A program made the translations under genes and the position numbers. This document shows positions 10,312 to 20,969 of a stretch of DNA of 64,000 nucleotides, in pieces (the first letter of the stretch is position 1; each line of letters begins with the position of its first letter). This stretch comes from Neurospora intermedia (lineage: Eukaryota > Ascomycota > Sordariomycetes > Sordariales > Sordariaceae), in assembly GCA_037102815.1 (NCBI GenBank), contig BTPP01000002.1, positions 3,720,001-3,784,000 on the forward strand. The letters are read 5' to 3'. The notes beneath the pieces are model-generated. The model had not been told where the DNA came from and ran no database searches. It was given only the letters and a program-made list of their open reading frames with translations.

Positions 10312-12157
10312 TTTCTTTTTTTCTTTTTTACCGTTTGAGACTGGATGGATGAACCGGATACGCCGCTAAATCCAACAATGTTCACTTCTTTCACTTCCTC
10401 TCTCTCTCTCTCTCTGTTTCGGATATTGGATATCTGAATTAACTTTGTTTACCTTTCCCCCCTTTTTCTTTCTTTGTCTTTGCCTGACTGACCAGACCCT
10501 TCAACAACCTTTAACCGTTTTCACTCTCCTGCCTAAGTGCCACCGCTCGCTCGGGTTATTCCAGCCGCCTGGATAGCCAGTTCATGACGGCCCGAGCCGG
10601 CGATTGGCCTTGAAGGCGCCAGCGAATGTTGTCGTTTCGCAACGCGCAGTAGGCCGTTTGAGAGTTTTGCGCCGGTTGGAACGATGGATAAATAAGCACG
10701 AGGCGGTATGCACCAGGCAGTGCCGGGAGTGGATGTTTCCCCTGAATGGGCGCAGTATCGTCCCGTCCCGTCCTTCTCGAATGTCTTACTTGTCGGGTCT
10801 CGGCCAGTTACCTTCGGGTTTGCCCTTGGCCCCTTGTGTTCGAGATCGGGAGCCTCGCTGGATATTTCAAGGGCGAACAAAATAAGGCAACAAAGGTAAG
10901 GTTGAACGTGGTGCCAAAGTCGACGTATAGTTTTCAAGTTGACGACTTTTTCTCCCCTTTCCTTTTGAACTGTTGAAAGATGAGCTTCGACTCTGGCAAA
11001 GCTCCCCCTGTCCGCCCGTTGAAAAGCTCCTCCGATGCTGCACGTCTCGCTCTCGGCAGGCAGGCACTTGTGGTGTGTTTGATGCTAAGGTGAACCCCCG
11101 CAGGCAGATCTGTTGCGTGGGGTTTACATATGCACTGTAGGGGTCCCCGTCCCTGACTAAAGTTGCTGATGCGCGGCCTGCTAGCGTGGTCCGGCCCAGT
11201 CTGGGGCTGCTACCATGAGTCCTTGCTAAGGCGTTTCTAGGCGATGTCGCGGTGAAGAGGGCTTCGTTTCACACCCTTGAAGTGGCCGGGGATGGTGGTT
11301 GGTGGTTGGCGATGTCTGAGGTTGTACCTCGGCCGTTCACTGGTTGAACGAGTTTAAGCTATGGATAATATTGGGAGGCGTTAATGGAAATTGGAGAAGA
11401 TTGGAATTCTAGATTTCCACCATCCCTTTGCGATGTCGGGGTAAGGAGCGGGGATCGATGGCGAAATGGGCAGATGGATAGATTCATGAAATGTACTAGA
11501 CCAGGACTAACAAACTTCATGACGACCACAGATAAGAAAGAGCCTCAAGACAAGTTCATGACATGAGAGAATGACGTTTGAGGGGGGACTTTGTCATTGT
11601 GATGCGATCCCGCCCCGTTACACTGTCGGCCCGGTAAGATCATGGCAACCTAGCCAGGGGGGAAGCTCTGTCGTTACCTAAGAGCCCGAGCTCCCTCCCC
11701 TTCATCCGCCTCCAATTCCCTGATCTGACTACCGATCTAGTGTAGATGGCGCAGACCCCCTTAACTCAATCCGTCTTTTCCTGCATCGACATGAAGGCTG
11801 AGCTGTCCTAGCAGCGCACCCGAGTTGAGCATCATCCATTCATTACAATCATGGCTCAGCCCAACGTTTCGGGCGCAGTAAAAAGACCAGTATTGCCGTT
11901 TCCCGCACAATGTCTACAGGGCGCTGTTGAAGTACAGACTTGATCACGCCGACTTACCCAAATTCTTTAGAGCGACGGATGCTTGGTGTTGCAGTCGCCT
12001 CACTGCAATGGTTGCATTAGCTCTGCAAGTGGTACATGGTCTAGGGCATACGAACGGCAAGTCAGGCCACCGGATAAAATATGGGTTTGCGGGGAACGCA
12101 TCGTCAAGTGAAGTTTGGGGACACCACAGGGTTTTTGTGAGTTAACATCTTCTCCCT
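10312..12157. other. Intergenic, upstream of UBTD and 3' of dim-5
   Basis: Contains the promoter of the UBTD gene, with a short CT repeat near 10400-10416, and probably the 3' untranslated region of dim-5. Scattered minus-strand frames (for example 10533-10937) lack recognisable products. I see no gene. Confidence 0.6.
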
Positions 12158-13238
12158 TTACCACAGATAGCCTCTGCACTTGGCAGTTCCGCAGAGACAT
12201 TTGGTCATCTCCGAGATCTTTGATGGGTCATGCGCGTCGCTTTCGAGCCCTGTCAATCCGTTGACATAGTCAAATGTCAACTCGGTCCCCTTGGGGATAT
12301 CCTTGATGGCGAACAGGGCAAGGTCGTGAATATGCTTGTCAGCGTGATCGCCCACCCGCGCAAAGATGGCCATATTTGGGTCGCAGCTGTGGTTGATGAA
12401 CCTGGTAGGGCCACTCATATACTCGCCGTCAACCTCTAGCGGCTGTCCGGCCAGCAAGGGGTCTAGTGAATCCGGATCGGAAAACTTGTCGAGGGCAAAC
12501 AAGTAGACATCCTTTCGTCTAGCAATCGTCGATTCAGCTCGTCGCCGGTCGGCCTCCTCGCTGGTAATGATTTCGCCCAAGTACCGGTCCACGAATTGCC
12601 CCCTCTTGATATTGACGGGACATTTGACGCCCCAGCCCCTGTCTTTGGTCCTAAAGATCTGTAAGGGCACGGTCCGGCCACGCTCCACCACTCGGTTTGG
12701 GCAGTCCTTGGAGCAGGCGCAACCTTGGTGGCACTCGTAGATGGGCTCCTGGGATTGCAAGACCCTATCACGCAATAGTCCCTTTTTCGCTCCTTGAGAG
12801 TAGTAGGCAAATCGCTTCTTCCGGGTGTAGGGATCAGCTTCCTCGTCGCTATCTGGCGCCATCTCGTCGAGACACTGGCATGTCGAGTACATGCACTCCT
12901 CATCGCTAGCGCAGGAGCAGCCTACTCGGAAAGACTGGTCGGCCACGGGAACGTTTTTGCCTATGATGGAGTGGTCGATAAAACGGAAGTTGGGGTTGAG
13001 GAAGGCATCGTCTTCGCGGTTGACGATGGAGATGGGCAGCTGAGCATGGGTTGCGAAGGATCGGATCTGGCACCAGTGGCAATTCTTTTTCTCTTTTGGG
13101 TTGGCCTAGTTTATCAAAGACAAGTAAGTCAGCAGGATTCAAGCTGGCCTCGACTTTTGTTTGGATGCGGGATGCAGTTTGAGGACTTACATCTGGCTTC
13201 CCATGGTTGAAGAAGTGAGGACGGAAAGCTTTCTCCAT
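12158..13238 (-). CDS. dim-5: DIM-5 histone H3 lysine-9 methyltransferase
   Basis: DIM-5 (KMT1/Su(var)3-9 family) trimethylates H3K9 in the nucleus and directs HP1 and then DIM-2 DNA methylation at repeats mutated by RIP. Two exons (13191-13238 and 12158-13105, intron 85 nt) give 331 residues that match the N. crassa protein from memory. The pre-SET domain holds nine zinc cysteines (79, 81, 87, 92, 94, 141, 145, 147, 151). The SET core has YLGEIITSEEADRRR, the cofactor motif NHSC (254-257) and LTFDYVNG with the catalytic-site tyrosine. The post-SET cysteines 319, 321 and 326 close the C-terminus (KCLCGTAKCRGYLW). Published residue numbers are 13 lower. The enzyme looks intact. The metabolic block begins just upstream, with no evident functional link. 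Confidence 0.98.
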
Positions 13239-13908
13239 CTTGGCGTAAATCAGCTTAAATTGACTTTAACTTGTACAGGATATTTCTTTCTTCAGACATT
13301 GAAGTGGGAGTCAACCAAAGGCGCCGCTCCTGGGTTGGGTTGTTGGAATTCTGGTCGCGCTCCTGGAAGCTTTACGCGTTGAGAGAGAAAGATGGTTTAA
13401 GCGTAAAGTGACCAAGACGCGAATTCCCGTGAGGAGAAGGCGGGCAGGCGCTGAGCATTTGTTGCGGGGAGTGCGGGGAGTGGCTACAGTGGCAGGTACC
13501 GCTGTGGATTTGGGCGAGAACCCCCCCCCCCCCCCCCAAAACTCCGCCTGCAAGGAAACCGTCACAGCAGCCAAAAAGAGGAAGTCGGGTGTCAACGGAG
13601 TGGAACCAAGCTCCTTCACTTCCACCTTTCAACACCAAAATTGGCACAGACATTATTTAACGTTGCTCTGAGCGGATCGTACTCAGCTGAGAAGGGTGAG
13701 CATGAACAACTTGTGACCATCGATATTAGGATACGAAGATGAAAGATTGGCCTTACAGAGCACAAGAGAAAAAGCGAGACGGGACTGAAGACGGAAAGGT
13801 TGATGACGACGACCGGCTTTGATGGTCACAAAACGGGCAGTTGAAGCAACACGTTTCGACTTTACTACGATAACTGGGTACAACCGACAAACAAACTATC
13901 TACATACC
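13239..13908. promoter_or_regulatory. dim-5 upstream region
   Basis: This 670-base gap holds the dim-5 promoter and leader and the 3' end of the LtnD-like gene. A run of 17 cytosines lies at 13521-13537. No additional gene is visible. Confidence 0.5.
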
Positions 13909-15258
13909 TCAAACGCTTGTCGAGTTCCACGCCTTCACAACAGCCCCCGCCGCAACGCCATCTGGGCTCGACTGCAGCGCAACCCGGACGACATTCAACG
14001 CCTGGCTGCCCAAGAAAACGGGCGCCTTGAGTCTTTGAGCCTCCTCAACAGCCGCAGAAAGACCATCGGCAATTTCCTTGAGACTCGTCTCGCTTTCGGC
14101 AGCAGCCCATCCCTGCCTCGCCGTGCCCTCCCGGAAGGCCTTGATGATACTGGGACCATACTTCTTCAGCATCTGACTTCCTCCGGCCGCGTTGATACAC
14201 AGATCAAACACCTGATCGAGGTCCAGCCCAACCTTATCCGCGAAAGCCAGGGCCTCCGCCGCTGAGCAGAGCAATATCCCCTTCAAGAGTCCGATAACCA
14301 GTGCTAGCTTCTCCTTGTCATTCGCAGCAGTTCCTTGAACCGGTCCAACCTTGCCCTTGCCTTCTGCATACAGCCTTACCAGCCCACTGTCGTCGTCCGC
14401 CCCGTATCCCCTTCCTACGGCAGAAAAATACACCTGCTCGGCCACGCTCGTCATCAGCGTGGGGAATCCGCTCCTCCTGGCCTCGGCAGTGATGATGCTT
14501 GTGTCCTTGACGATAATCACCGTCGCACTCGCAATGGGCTGATAGCCCGTCAACATCCTCGGCGTCCGGTGTTCAAACATCCAGTTCCATGCGTCGGATT
14601 TAAGCACAGCCTCGTTCGTTCTTGCCAGGTCCAGTCCCAAATGAGTGGCAAACCCCATGGCCTCGCTCGCTGCGAGAATCTGCACAGCCGCAAGCACCTG
14701 GTGCACCATTTTCATGTTGCTACCGGCGCCGATGCCGCCCTGGACAATGTACAGCTTGGCTGGGTCGGCAAGCTCTTCCAGGAGCGGCTTGGATTTGCCC
14801 AGGGCCTCTTCGGATGACACGCCCGCCATGATGGAAAGGGTACCGTCGGCGGCGCGGGCGGCACCGCCAGAGACAGGGCAGTCGATCAGATGGATGTCCG
14901 GACGGCCAATGGCGGAGAGCTGCTTGGCAAGAGATTGGACATAGTCACAGGGAACGGTGGAACAGAGGAGGAGGACCGCCCCATGGGGCAGAGCTGGAGC
15001 GGCGGCGTCCGGCCCGTCGATGAGCACAGATTGGGCTTGTTGCGCAGTGGCCACCATGCAGACACAGAGCGGCTTGTTGGCCACGGCGGATGCTGGTGTG
15101 GACGCTGTGAGACCGCCGGCGGAGGTGAACTTCTCTAGGGTTGGGGGCCAGACGTCAAAGCCGGTTACAGGGTAGCCTTGCTTGATGAGGTGAGTGGCCA
15201 TGCCGAAGCCCATGGCCCCGAGGCCGATGAAGGCCACAGGTTGCTTGGTGTCTGACAT
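13909..15258 (-). CDS. L-threonate dehydrogenase-like (3-hydroxyisobutyrate dehydrogenase family)
   Basis: Members of this family oxidise a beta-hydroxy acid with NAD(P)+; the LtnD branch uses L-threonate or D-erythronate type acids. The single-exon frame encodes 449 residues. The Rossmann motif GLGAMGFGMATHL is at about 12-24, the substrate motif DCPVSGGAARAADGTLS near 127-143, and the catalytic-lysine helix NMKMVHQVLAA near 182-192. Typical members have about 300 residues. The extra 150 form a second copy of the alpha-helical C-terminal domain (from about residue 310, TAANDKEKLALVIGLLKGIL and GSQMLKKYGPSII), an arrangement also found in the plant LtnD-DUF1537-aldolase fusion. It is divergently transcribed from the class II aldolase, which supports joint use in four-carbon acid-sugar breakdown. 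The exact substrate is inference. Confidence 0.82.
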   Translation of the reverse strand: MSDTKQPVAFIGLGAMGFGMATHLIKQGYPVTGFDVWPPTLEKFTSAGGLTASTPASAVANKPLCVCMVATAQQAQSVLIDGPDAAAPALPHGAVLLLCSTVPCDYVQSLAKQLSAIGRPDIHLIDCPVSGGAARAADGTLSIMAGVSSEEALGKSKPLLEELADPAKLYIVQGGIGAGSNMKMVHQVLAAVQILAASEAMGFATHLGLDLARTNEAVLKSDAWNWMFEHRTPRMLTGYQPIASATVIIVKDTSIITAEARRSGFPTLMTSVAEQVYFSAVGRGYGADDDSGLVRLYAEGKGKVGPVQGTAANDKEKLALVIGLLKGILLCSAAEALAFADKVGLDLDQVFDLCINAAGGSQMLKKYGPSIIKAFREGTARQGWAAAESETSLKEIADGLSAAVEEAQRLKAPVFLGSQALNVVRVALQSSPDGVAAGAVVKAWNSTSV

Positions 15259-16222
15259 GATGTTCTGGGTTCGACTCGGTGAATGGACAAAGTCCCAGTA
15301 AGTGAACAGTGATGAGTGATTGTTGAGTCGTCGTTAGGTAGGGGAGTCACTGTGCAAGTGTAAGACCCAGTCAGATTCGATGTATCCCGTCGTTGAAGCT
15401 GAGTATGGTAAGTTTGTCGTCTAAGCAACTGTCACTCTTTTTGCGGAAATTTGGTTTCCCATACTTGAGGGAAAGCCAACCTTTTCCCCACGGCGAGAAC
15501 GTCATTTCCGTTTTCCTGCAAGCCGAACAGAACGTTTTGAACATCAACATGGCGTGATCCACCGGTCTTACACCGAAACCTGGCTATAAGCCGCTCCTCC
15601 ACCTCCTCCTCTGCACCCCCACCCCCGCCTAAATATTAAAAAGGCTTGAGCCACAAAGTGATGTTTAACCAGATGACTTCCCCTTTCTCCATGGTTCTGG
15701 ACGGGAAACCAATTAGCAACTGGGGTAGTTCCTCTTCAAGGAAAGTATCCCGTTAGGTACGTACTGGATCAGCATTAGGCTAAAAGAGATGCATAGCATT
15801 CAAACTGGTCAAGTCGGGATTTCGGCTAGGGAGTTTGGAGTAAACTGAAGTTGGGGGTTAAAGTTGGGGGTGGATTTGGGGGTCATGCCATTTATAGTGG
15901 TTACCCCGGTTTGCCCAATCCGGAAACTTACTTGCTGATGACATCCTCCAACTCGGCAACACGTTGAAGGATAAACTGTTCCCGATACTCGGCTGCTGGA
16001 TAATCTCGGGTCTTATTTTTGCAGTTGACCCTTTCTGTTAGTACAGGAGAGGCAACCTCTGTCAGTGGCAGAAGCACATCCCATCCGTCTCAGCATAACC
16101 AGGCAAACCACAACTCTCCTACCCTACCTGCCAGCCGGATTCTGTTTCTTTTCAGTTGCTCCCTTCCTCTTTTCCCTCCTAGAACACCATACCAAAGTCA
16201 GGATCAACAAACAACAGCAACC
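15259..16222. promoter_or_regulatory. Divergent promoter, LtnD-like / class II aldolase
   Basis: A 964-base bidirectional region. TTACCCCG (15901-15908) overlaps CCGGTTTGCCCA (15906-15917). A near-identical CCGGTTTACCCA lies at 20120-20131, in the kinase/RpiB promoter. The reverse complement of TTACCCCGG contains CCGGGG, which fits the CRE-1/CreA consensus SYGGRG. No other gene is visible. Confidence 0.45.
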
Positions 16223-17089
16223 ATGGGCCGCCCACCCCTCTCCGAGAACCGGACCATGTCCATCCTCAACAAGGCCAAAGCCGGCGGCTACGCCGTTCCG
16301 GGAATGTGCTGCTACAACATCGAGTCCATCATCGCCACCGTCAAGGCCGCCGAGGCCGCCCGCTCGCCAGCCATGGTCCTCCTCTTCCCCTGGGCCATCC
16401 AGTACGCGGGTGACTCGCTCGTGAAAGCCGCCGCCGACGCCGCCCACAGCGCCAGCGTGCCTGTGTCGCTGCACCTGGACCACGCGCAAACACCTGAGCT
16501 GGTGCGCCGCGCCGCCGATATTCCCGACGGCTTCGACAGCATCATGTGCGACATGAGCCACTACGAAAAGGAGGAGAACCTGAAGCTCACGGCCGAGTTG
16601 GTTCAGTACTGCCACGAGCGCGGGATTGCTGCCGAAGCGGAGCCTGGACGCATCGAGGGCGGAGAGGATGGCGTGGCGGAGACGGCGGACTTGGAAGGAC
16701 TGCTGACTACGCCCGAGGAGGCTGAGGAGTTTGTCAATACCGGGATTGACATGTTGGCTCCCGCGTTTGGAAACGTGCATGGAGAGTATGGTCCTAGGGG
16801 AATCCAGCTGGAGTATGATCGTCTGCAAGCCATCAATGAGCGGGTGGGTGAGAGGGTCAGGCTGGTGTTGCATGGTGCGGACCCGTTCGATGAGGAGATC
16901 TTTAGGAAGTGCATGGCTGGTGGTGTGACCAAGGTCAACATTAACAAGGGGATGAATAATCACTATGCGAGGGTGCAGGATGAGATGAAGGGGAAGCCGT
17001 TGACGAGTGTGATTGAGGCCGGGACGAAGGCGATGCAGGAGGCTATTGAGCAGTATATGCACTGGCTGGGAAGTGCCGGGAAGGCTTGA
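16223..17089 (+). CDS. Class II (zinc) ketose-bisphosphate aldolase family protein
   Basis: Class II aldolases make or break a C-C bond to dihydroxyacetone phosphate using a metal ion. The intronless gene encodes 288 residues starting MGRPPLSENRTMSILNKAKA. Visible active-site motifs are SLHLDHAQ (catalytic D86, metal H87), AEAEPGRIEGGEDG (138-151), GNVHGEYGPRG (metal H186), LVLHGADPF (metal H217) and KVNINKGMNN. The in-frame extension upstream to 16019 is rejected because it is a low-complexity leader and homology starts at the chosen ATG. The size and GRIEGGEDG motif are closer to GatY/KbaY-like and four-carbon sugar-phosphate aldolases than to the larger fungal glycolytic enzyme of about 360 residues. 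With the LtnD-like neighbour it may release dihydroxyacetone phosphate from a tetronate or ketose phosphate; the substrate is inference. Confidence 0.85.
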   Translation: MGRPPLSENRTMSILNKAKAGGYAVPGMCCYNIESIIATVKAAEAARSPAMVLLFPWAIQYAGDSLVKAAADAAHSASVPVSLHLDHAQTPELVRRAADIPDGFDSIMCDMSHYEKEENLKLTAELVQYCHERGIAAEAEPGRIEGGEDGVAETADLEGLLTTPEEAEEFVNTGIDMLAPAFGNVHGEYGPRGIQLEYDRLQAINERVGERVRLVLHGADPFDEEIFRKCMAGGVTKVNINKGMNNHYARVQDEMKGKPLTSVIEAGTKAMQEAIEQYMHWLGSAGKA

Positions 17090-17589
17090 TTATGCCTATA
17101 GATACTTTGCGTGCTAGATGAAGCCAGAGCCAGGCTGTTGTAGCTTTGTGTCAATCTTGCATGCTCCATTGAAGACCAGTGTCATCCCATCATCCCCAAA
17201 ACATCTCCTCAACAACGAAGGGTTAGGGTCATGCCTGCGCTCTAAAGCCCTGAATGGCCTCAACCTTTATGATGCTTCAACCCATAGCCTCGAGTACATA
17301 CATCACTTATTCCAAACCTCAGTTCGATAAGGCAGCCGACTCGGGGCGTTGGCCAAATGGCGCAGCGGTTAACTGTCCACCAATCCTAACTCGAATGTAT
17401 CATAATCATAAAACGAGGCGAAACAGTGAATGGACCACCCACAAATAACAGCTGCTCAAAAGTACAAAAACGGCGTCCCATACCTCAAGAACGAAATCAA
17501 CAACGGAGGGTAGTACACCATTGGTAACTGTAAAATGAGAAAGGGCATCTAGGCGGTAAATGCTCTACCGCACCGGGACCGGGTTTTTT

Positions 17590-17629
<40 letters not shown>

Positions 17630-17972
17630 CGTTTTTTCGTTTTTTCGTTTTTTCGTTTTTTTTTTTTCTTTTCATTCCTACTTTTTATTGTCACTTTCCG
17701 TTCTATCATTTGAGGGGGATATGATCGAAAATGTGCTCAAATTTTAGTGAACAATCAACATAGATCGATATTGGTGGTCGTTGGGCTGGTACTCTAAAAC
17801 TACGCAGGAAACAATGCCGTGCAGAAGTGGAAAAGTGGCAGCGATAAACAAAACTGCTCTTTCCCGAATAACAAAAATCCAAAGAATGATGAGATACTCC
17901 ACCTCATCATTCCATCTTCCATCTCGCCGGCCATTTATGATGAACGCACTTCCATCCAGTATCACCACGAAA
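17090..17972. other. Convergent intergenic region, aldolase / kinase
   Basis: Holds the two 3' untranslated regions. An 11-base tRNA-A-box-like sequence at 17358-17368 has no matching T-arm. A long poly-T tract lies at 17592-17629. No gene is supported. Confidence 0.6.
17592..17664 (+). repeat. Poly-T tract followed by CGTTTTTT repeats
   Basis: Thirty-eight consecutive T (17592-17629), followed by about four CGTTTTTT units and a further T-rich run. It lies between two convergent genes and may be a transcription-termination or nucleosome-free region, or a simple expansion. Confidence 0.95.
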
Positions 17973-19757
17973 TTAGAGAGCCGACAAGAGGCCCTGGAGT
18001 CCGACCATGGCTCCCCACGCACCTGGATCGGGCGGCAGTTCCTTGTTGTCATCCGCGCCAACACCAACGTAAGTAGCCCTGCCCAGTTTTGGCTTCAACT
18101 TCTTGGTCCCTTCGGATCCCTTAACAGCCGCAGCGACGCTCTGTTCAAAGCTTCTCCCTTCTTCCATAGCCATGGCGAAGGGAATCAGCGTGTCCATCAC
18201 TGTACGATCACCAATTTTGGCCGGGGTGTACTGACGCAAATGACTGATGGCAGTTGACAAAGTTTTTCCCCATAGAGCAGGAACCCCCACTTCCTTTTCG
18301 AGTCCGATGTTCTCCTGAAGCGCCGTCCGCAGCGCCACGAAGAAGATACCCAGAATGCCACCCAATGTTCCGCCCATCTTACCCTCGACGATATCTTCCA
18401 GTTCGTTCAGGACCTCAACCACCGAGCCCTTGGCGGCAACCTGCTTGGTCGTTAGAGCATCTAACAGCGCGTTGGCTCCCGTCTGCAGAGTCAGGCCGCA
18501 ATCACCGTCGCCCATGACGGTGTCCCACTTTGTGAGGTTCGGCTCTGCGGCTGACACTGCGATGCAGGCGCTCTTGATCATGCTCTCGAGCAGCGTTGGG
18601 TCAATCTTCAGGTCGGTGGAGTCATCGACTGTTCTCCTGATTTCTTTCGGGGGTGGAACGACCTGTTCGGACCGCTTACGTCGTCGCGGATAACTCTGGT
18701 ATCCAGCAACGGCTTCCCAGGCGGTGTCCGTTCGAGTGTCAAAGAAGCCCTTGATTTGATCGACGGTGTAGGTGCTGTTGGCTGCAGCAGCGGTGATGTT
18801 GATGATGGATACCGAGAAGGCTGGAGCATTGAGTGATGTCTCCAGGCATCCCGAGTACACTCGAACCGGCTCCATATTCCAGTCCTTGAGCAGTTGTTGC
18901 AGGATCTCGTCTACGAGCCCGCCCAGCTCAAGATTCGAGATGCCGCCAAAGTTACTGACCAAAAGGACCGTCTCATCACCGGGGTTGAACTTGACGTAGC
19001 TTCTTTCGGGGTCTGTCTCGTCCAGGCAGTACTTGAGAATCTGCTGGACGAGTCCCTCGGCTGAAGGTGCTGGCGATAGCTTCCAGTAACCTGGCTCGTT
19101 GTGTGGTCCAGTTCCCAGTTCCAGCTCGTCCTCGGCTAGGGCTCCGTGTTCAGTCCTCCCCGGGACGTGGCAGTGGTCGAGAGTAGCAGAAATGCTGACA
19201 ATAGAGTTGGCAAAAGCAGAACCGAAATCGTAAAGCTCGTCGAGAGTCGCCCCCTGAGCAGCTGCCGCACCAAGAACCTTGAGCACTCCAATTTGCCCGG
19301 CCAACCCACGTCTTCCGACTAAGGAGCCGCCCTTCTTCCCGATGGAGACATCGTCGCCGCAGATGAGCATCTTACACGGGTTACCCTTTGCCTTCGTCTT
19401 CTCGGCCGCAAGTCCAAAATGAAGACAGTCGCCCGTATAGTTCGTAATTACCAGGAGAGTGCCCTTGTCGGAAGGTACTGATTCAACCGCGGCTAGAATT
19501 TGCTTGGTGCTTGGTGAGGCAAAGACGTCACCCATTACGGCTGCCGCAAGTAAGTTGGTTCCTACATAGCCGGCCCAGGCAGGTTCATGTCCAGATCCTC
19601 CGCCGCTAACAATGGTGACATTGGACCGAGGTGCTTCGGAGTCGTATACGACTTTGTTGGCTTCGTCCAGGTTGAGTCGGGGGTTCGAAGCAACGATTCC
19701 GCGCAGAGCCTTGGGGACGAGCCCGTCCAGGGATGGGAAAAGGTGACGCTTCGACAT
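17973..19757 (-). CDS. Dihydroxyacetone-kinase family kinase (candidate erythrulose kinase)
   Basis: ATP-dependent Dak kinases phosphorylate dihydroxyacetone or related ketoses in the cytosol. The intronless gene encodes 594 residues, the normal size for the DhaK-DhaL fusion. The DhaK part has VTIVSGGGSGHEPAWAGYVG (47-66), GDVFASPSTKQIL and the substrate-binding histidine in GPHNEPG (H219). After a basic linker (RRRKRSE) comes the DhaL part with the nucleotide motif DGDCGLTLQTGA and GGTLGGILGIFF. The ATG at 19757-19755 is used; the in-frame codon further upstream is GTG. It converges on the aldolase and diverges from the RpiB gene. With RpiB- and TIM-family isomerases beside it, the parallel to fungal Eyk1 and bacterial LerK/DerK suggests L- or D-erythrulose as substrate, but dihydroxyacetone remains possible. 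Confidence 0.85.
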   Translation of the reverse strand: MSKRHLFPSLDGLVPKALRGIVASNPRLNLDEANKVVYDSEAPRSNVTIVSGGGSGHEPAWAGYVGTNLLAAAVMGDVFASPSTKQILAAVESVPSDKGTLLVITNYTGDCLHFGLAAEKTKAKGNPCKMLICGDDVSIGKKGGSLVGRRGLAGQIGVLKVLGAAAAQGATLDELYDFGSAFANSIVSISATLDHCHVPGRTEHGALAEDELELGTGPHNEPGYWKLSPAPSAEGLVQQILKYCLDETDPERSYVKFNPGDETVLLVSNFGGISNLELGGLVDEILQQLLKDWNMEPVRVYSGCLETSLNAPAFSVSIINITAAAANSTYTVDQIKGFFDTRTDTAWEAVAGYQSYPRRRKRSEQVVPPPKEIRRTVDDSTDLKIDPTLLESMIKSACIAVSAAEPNLTKWDTVMGDGDCGLTLQTGANALLDALTTKQVAAKGSVVEVLNELEDIVEGKMGGTLGGILGIFFVALRTALQENIGLEKEVGVPALWGKTLSTAISHLRQYTPAKIGDRTVMDTLIPFAMAMEEGRSFEQSVAAAVKGSEGTKKLKPKLGRATYVGVGADDNKELPPDPGAWGAMVGLQGLLSAL

Positions 19758-20339
19758 GGTGTAGAGATGATGGTGAGGTGTAAGAGAAGACACAAAGAAG
19801 ATACAAGAAGAATGTGTGCTTATGAGGATGTATCAGGTCACTTGTGATATCGGAAAGTTTTCAGAGATATTGACCATGTAGAGGTCCTCCAATCCAGCAT
19901 GGGTCACATCGTCCGGTATGAGCCTGGGACACTCGTGTGTTTCTCGCTTCCCCCTCCTCAACCCACCATGCCGTTTGCATGCTTCCCGGCCCAGGCCATT
20001 CAATTGCCGTAGCGTAAGCGGCTTCCTCGATATTCAGACGTGTGTCAGAGAGGGGCAATCAAATCGGGCTCTGGGGAGTGGTGGCGTCAATATTGGGGCG
20101 GGAGTGACCCCCAATTCTTCCGGTTTACCCAGAAGGGCATCACGTCCTGGCTAAATCCGAGTCCCCTCGTCTGATAGCTTGGCTTCACTCGACGGGCTGT
20201 TGCCGGTCATTAGTCATGACATACCCGCCTTGTGATCTCGACGTTATGGGTGCTTGTAAGGTTATTAAGGACAAAGAAGACGGTCTTTGGTGGTTTTCCC
20301 GGTCAAATTCTCACAGTGACGGTGATATCTACAACAAAG
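19758..20339. promoter_or_regulatory. Divergent promoter, Dak-type kinase / RpiB-type isomerase
   Basis: A 582-base region between start codons. It contains CCGGTTTACCCA (20120-20131), eleven of twelve bases identical to 15906-15917 in the other divergent promoter of the block. Such an arrangement allows co-regulation of the kinase and isomerase. Confidence 0.45.
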
Positions 20340-20969
20340 ATGTCTACAGCAACACCACAACCACGCTGGCGCATTGCCGTCGGCTGCGATGTCAGTACAG
20401 TAGTCTATCCTCTTCGAACCCCCTTCTCTCTATCAAAGTTGTACAGTAGGCCTCAACAGGGTATATTACTAACCAACCCCTTCCTTCCCAATCAACAGGA
20501 CGCAGGCATCAACTACAAGAACAAAATCAAATCCGACCTCTCCTCTGACCCTCGCGTGATTTCCGTCATCGACGTCGGCGTCGCCCACGACTCTCAAGAC
20601 AAGTCCACCGCCTACCCACACATCGCCGCCACAGCCGCCAAGCTGGTCGCGTCGGGCGAATGCGACCGCGCCCTGCTCATCTGCGGCACCGGACTAGGGG
20701 TCGCCATCGCGGCCAACAAAATTAAGGGTATCCGGGCGGTTACGGCCCACGATAGCTTTTCGGTGGAGAGAGCCGTGTTGAGCAATAATGCGCAGGTGCT
20801 GTGTATGGGTGAACGAGTGGTCGGGCTGGAACTTGCGCGCAGACTGGCGAAGGAGTGGTTGGGGTATGTGTTTGATGAGAGTAGTGCTAGTGCGGAGAAG
20901 GTGAGGGCTATTCATGAGTATGAGGGGAGGGAAGGGGGTAGGGAGGCGGAGTGGGTGAAGGGGTGTTAG
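20340..20969 (+). CDS. RpiB/LacAB-family sugar-phosphate isomerase (candidate D-erythrulose-4-P isomerase)
   Basis: RpiB-family enzymes interconvert aldose and ketose phosphates. Two exons (20340-20390 and 20499-20969, intron 108 nt with branch site ACTAAC) give 173 residues starting [17 protein letters not shown]. The splice keeps GCD joined to DAGINYK, the conserved phosphate-binding start of RpiB. Other motifs are [39 protein letters not shown] with catalytic C79, and [18 protein letters not shown], where most bacterial RpiB have a His at the position before NNA. Fungi normally make ribose-5-phosphate isomerase of the unrelated RpiA type, so a RpiB paralogue implies another substrate. Brucella EryI, mycobacterial DerI and Yarrowia Eyi2 are RpiB-type enzymes that make D-erythrose 4-phosphate. 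The C-terminal tail ([11 protein letters not shown]) is charged. Confidence 0.85.
   Translation: MSTATPQPRWRIAVGCDVSTVVYPLRTPFSLSKLYSRPQQGILLTNPFLPNQQDAGINYKNKIKSDLSSDPRVISVIDVGVAHDSQDKSTAYPHIAATAAKLVASGECDRALLICGTGLGVAIAANKIKGIRAVTAHDSFSVERAVLSNNAQVLCMGERVVGLELARRLAKEWLGYVFDESSASAEKVRAIHEYEGREGGREAEWVKGC

Noticed and set aside
16019-16222. In-frame extension of the aldolase with 68 extra residues
   Set aside because: Low-complexity CT/CA-rich leader; homology and active-site spacing begin at 16223.
17358-17368. TGGCGCAGCGG, identical to a tRNA A-box
   Set aside because: No B-box (GGTTCGANNCC) follows at the right distance and no cloverleaf can be folded.
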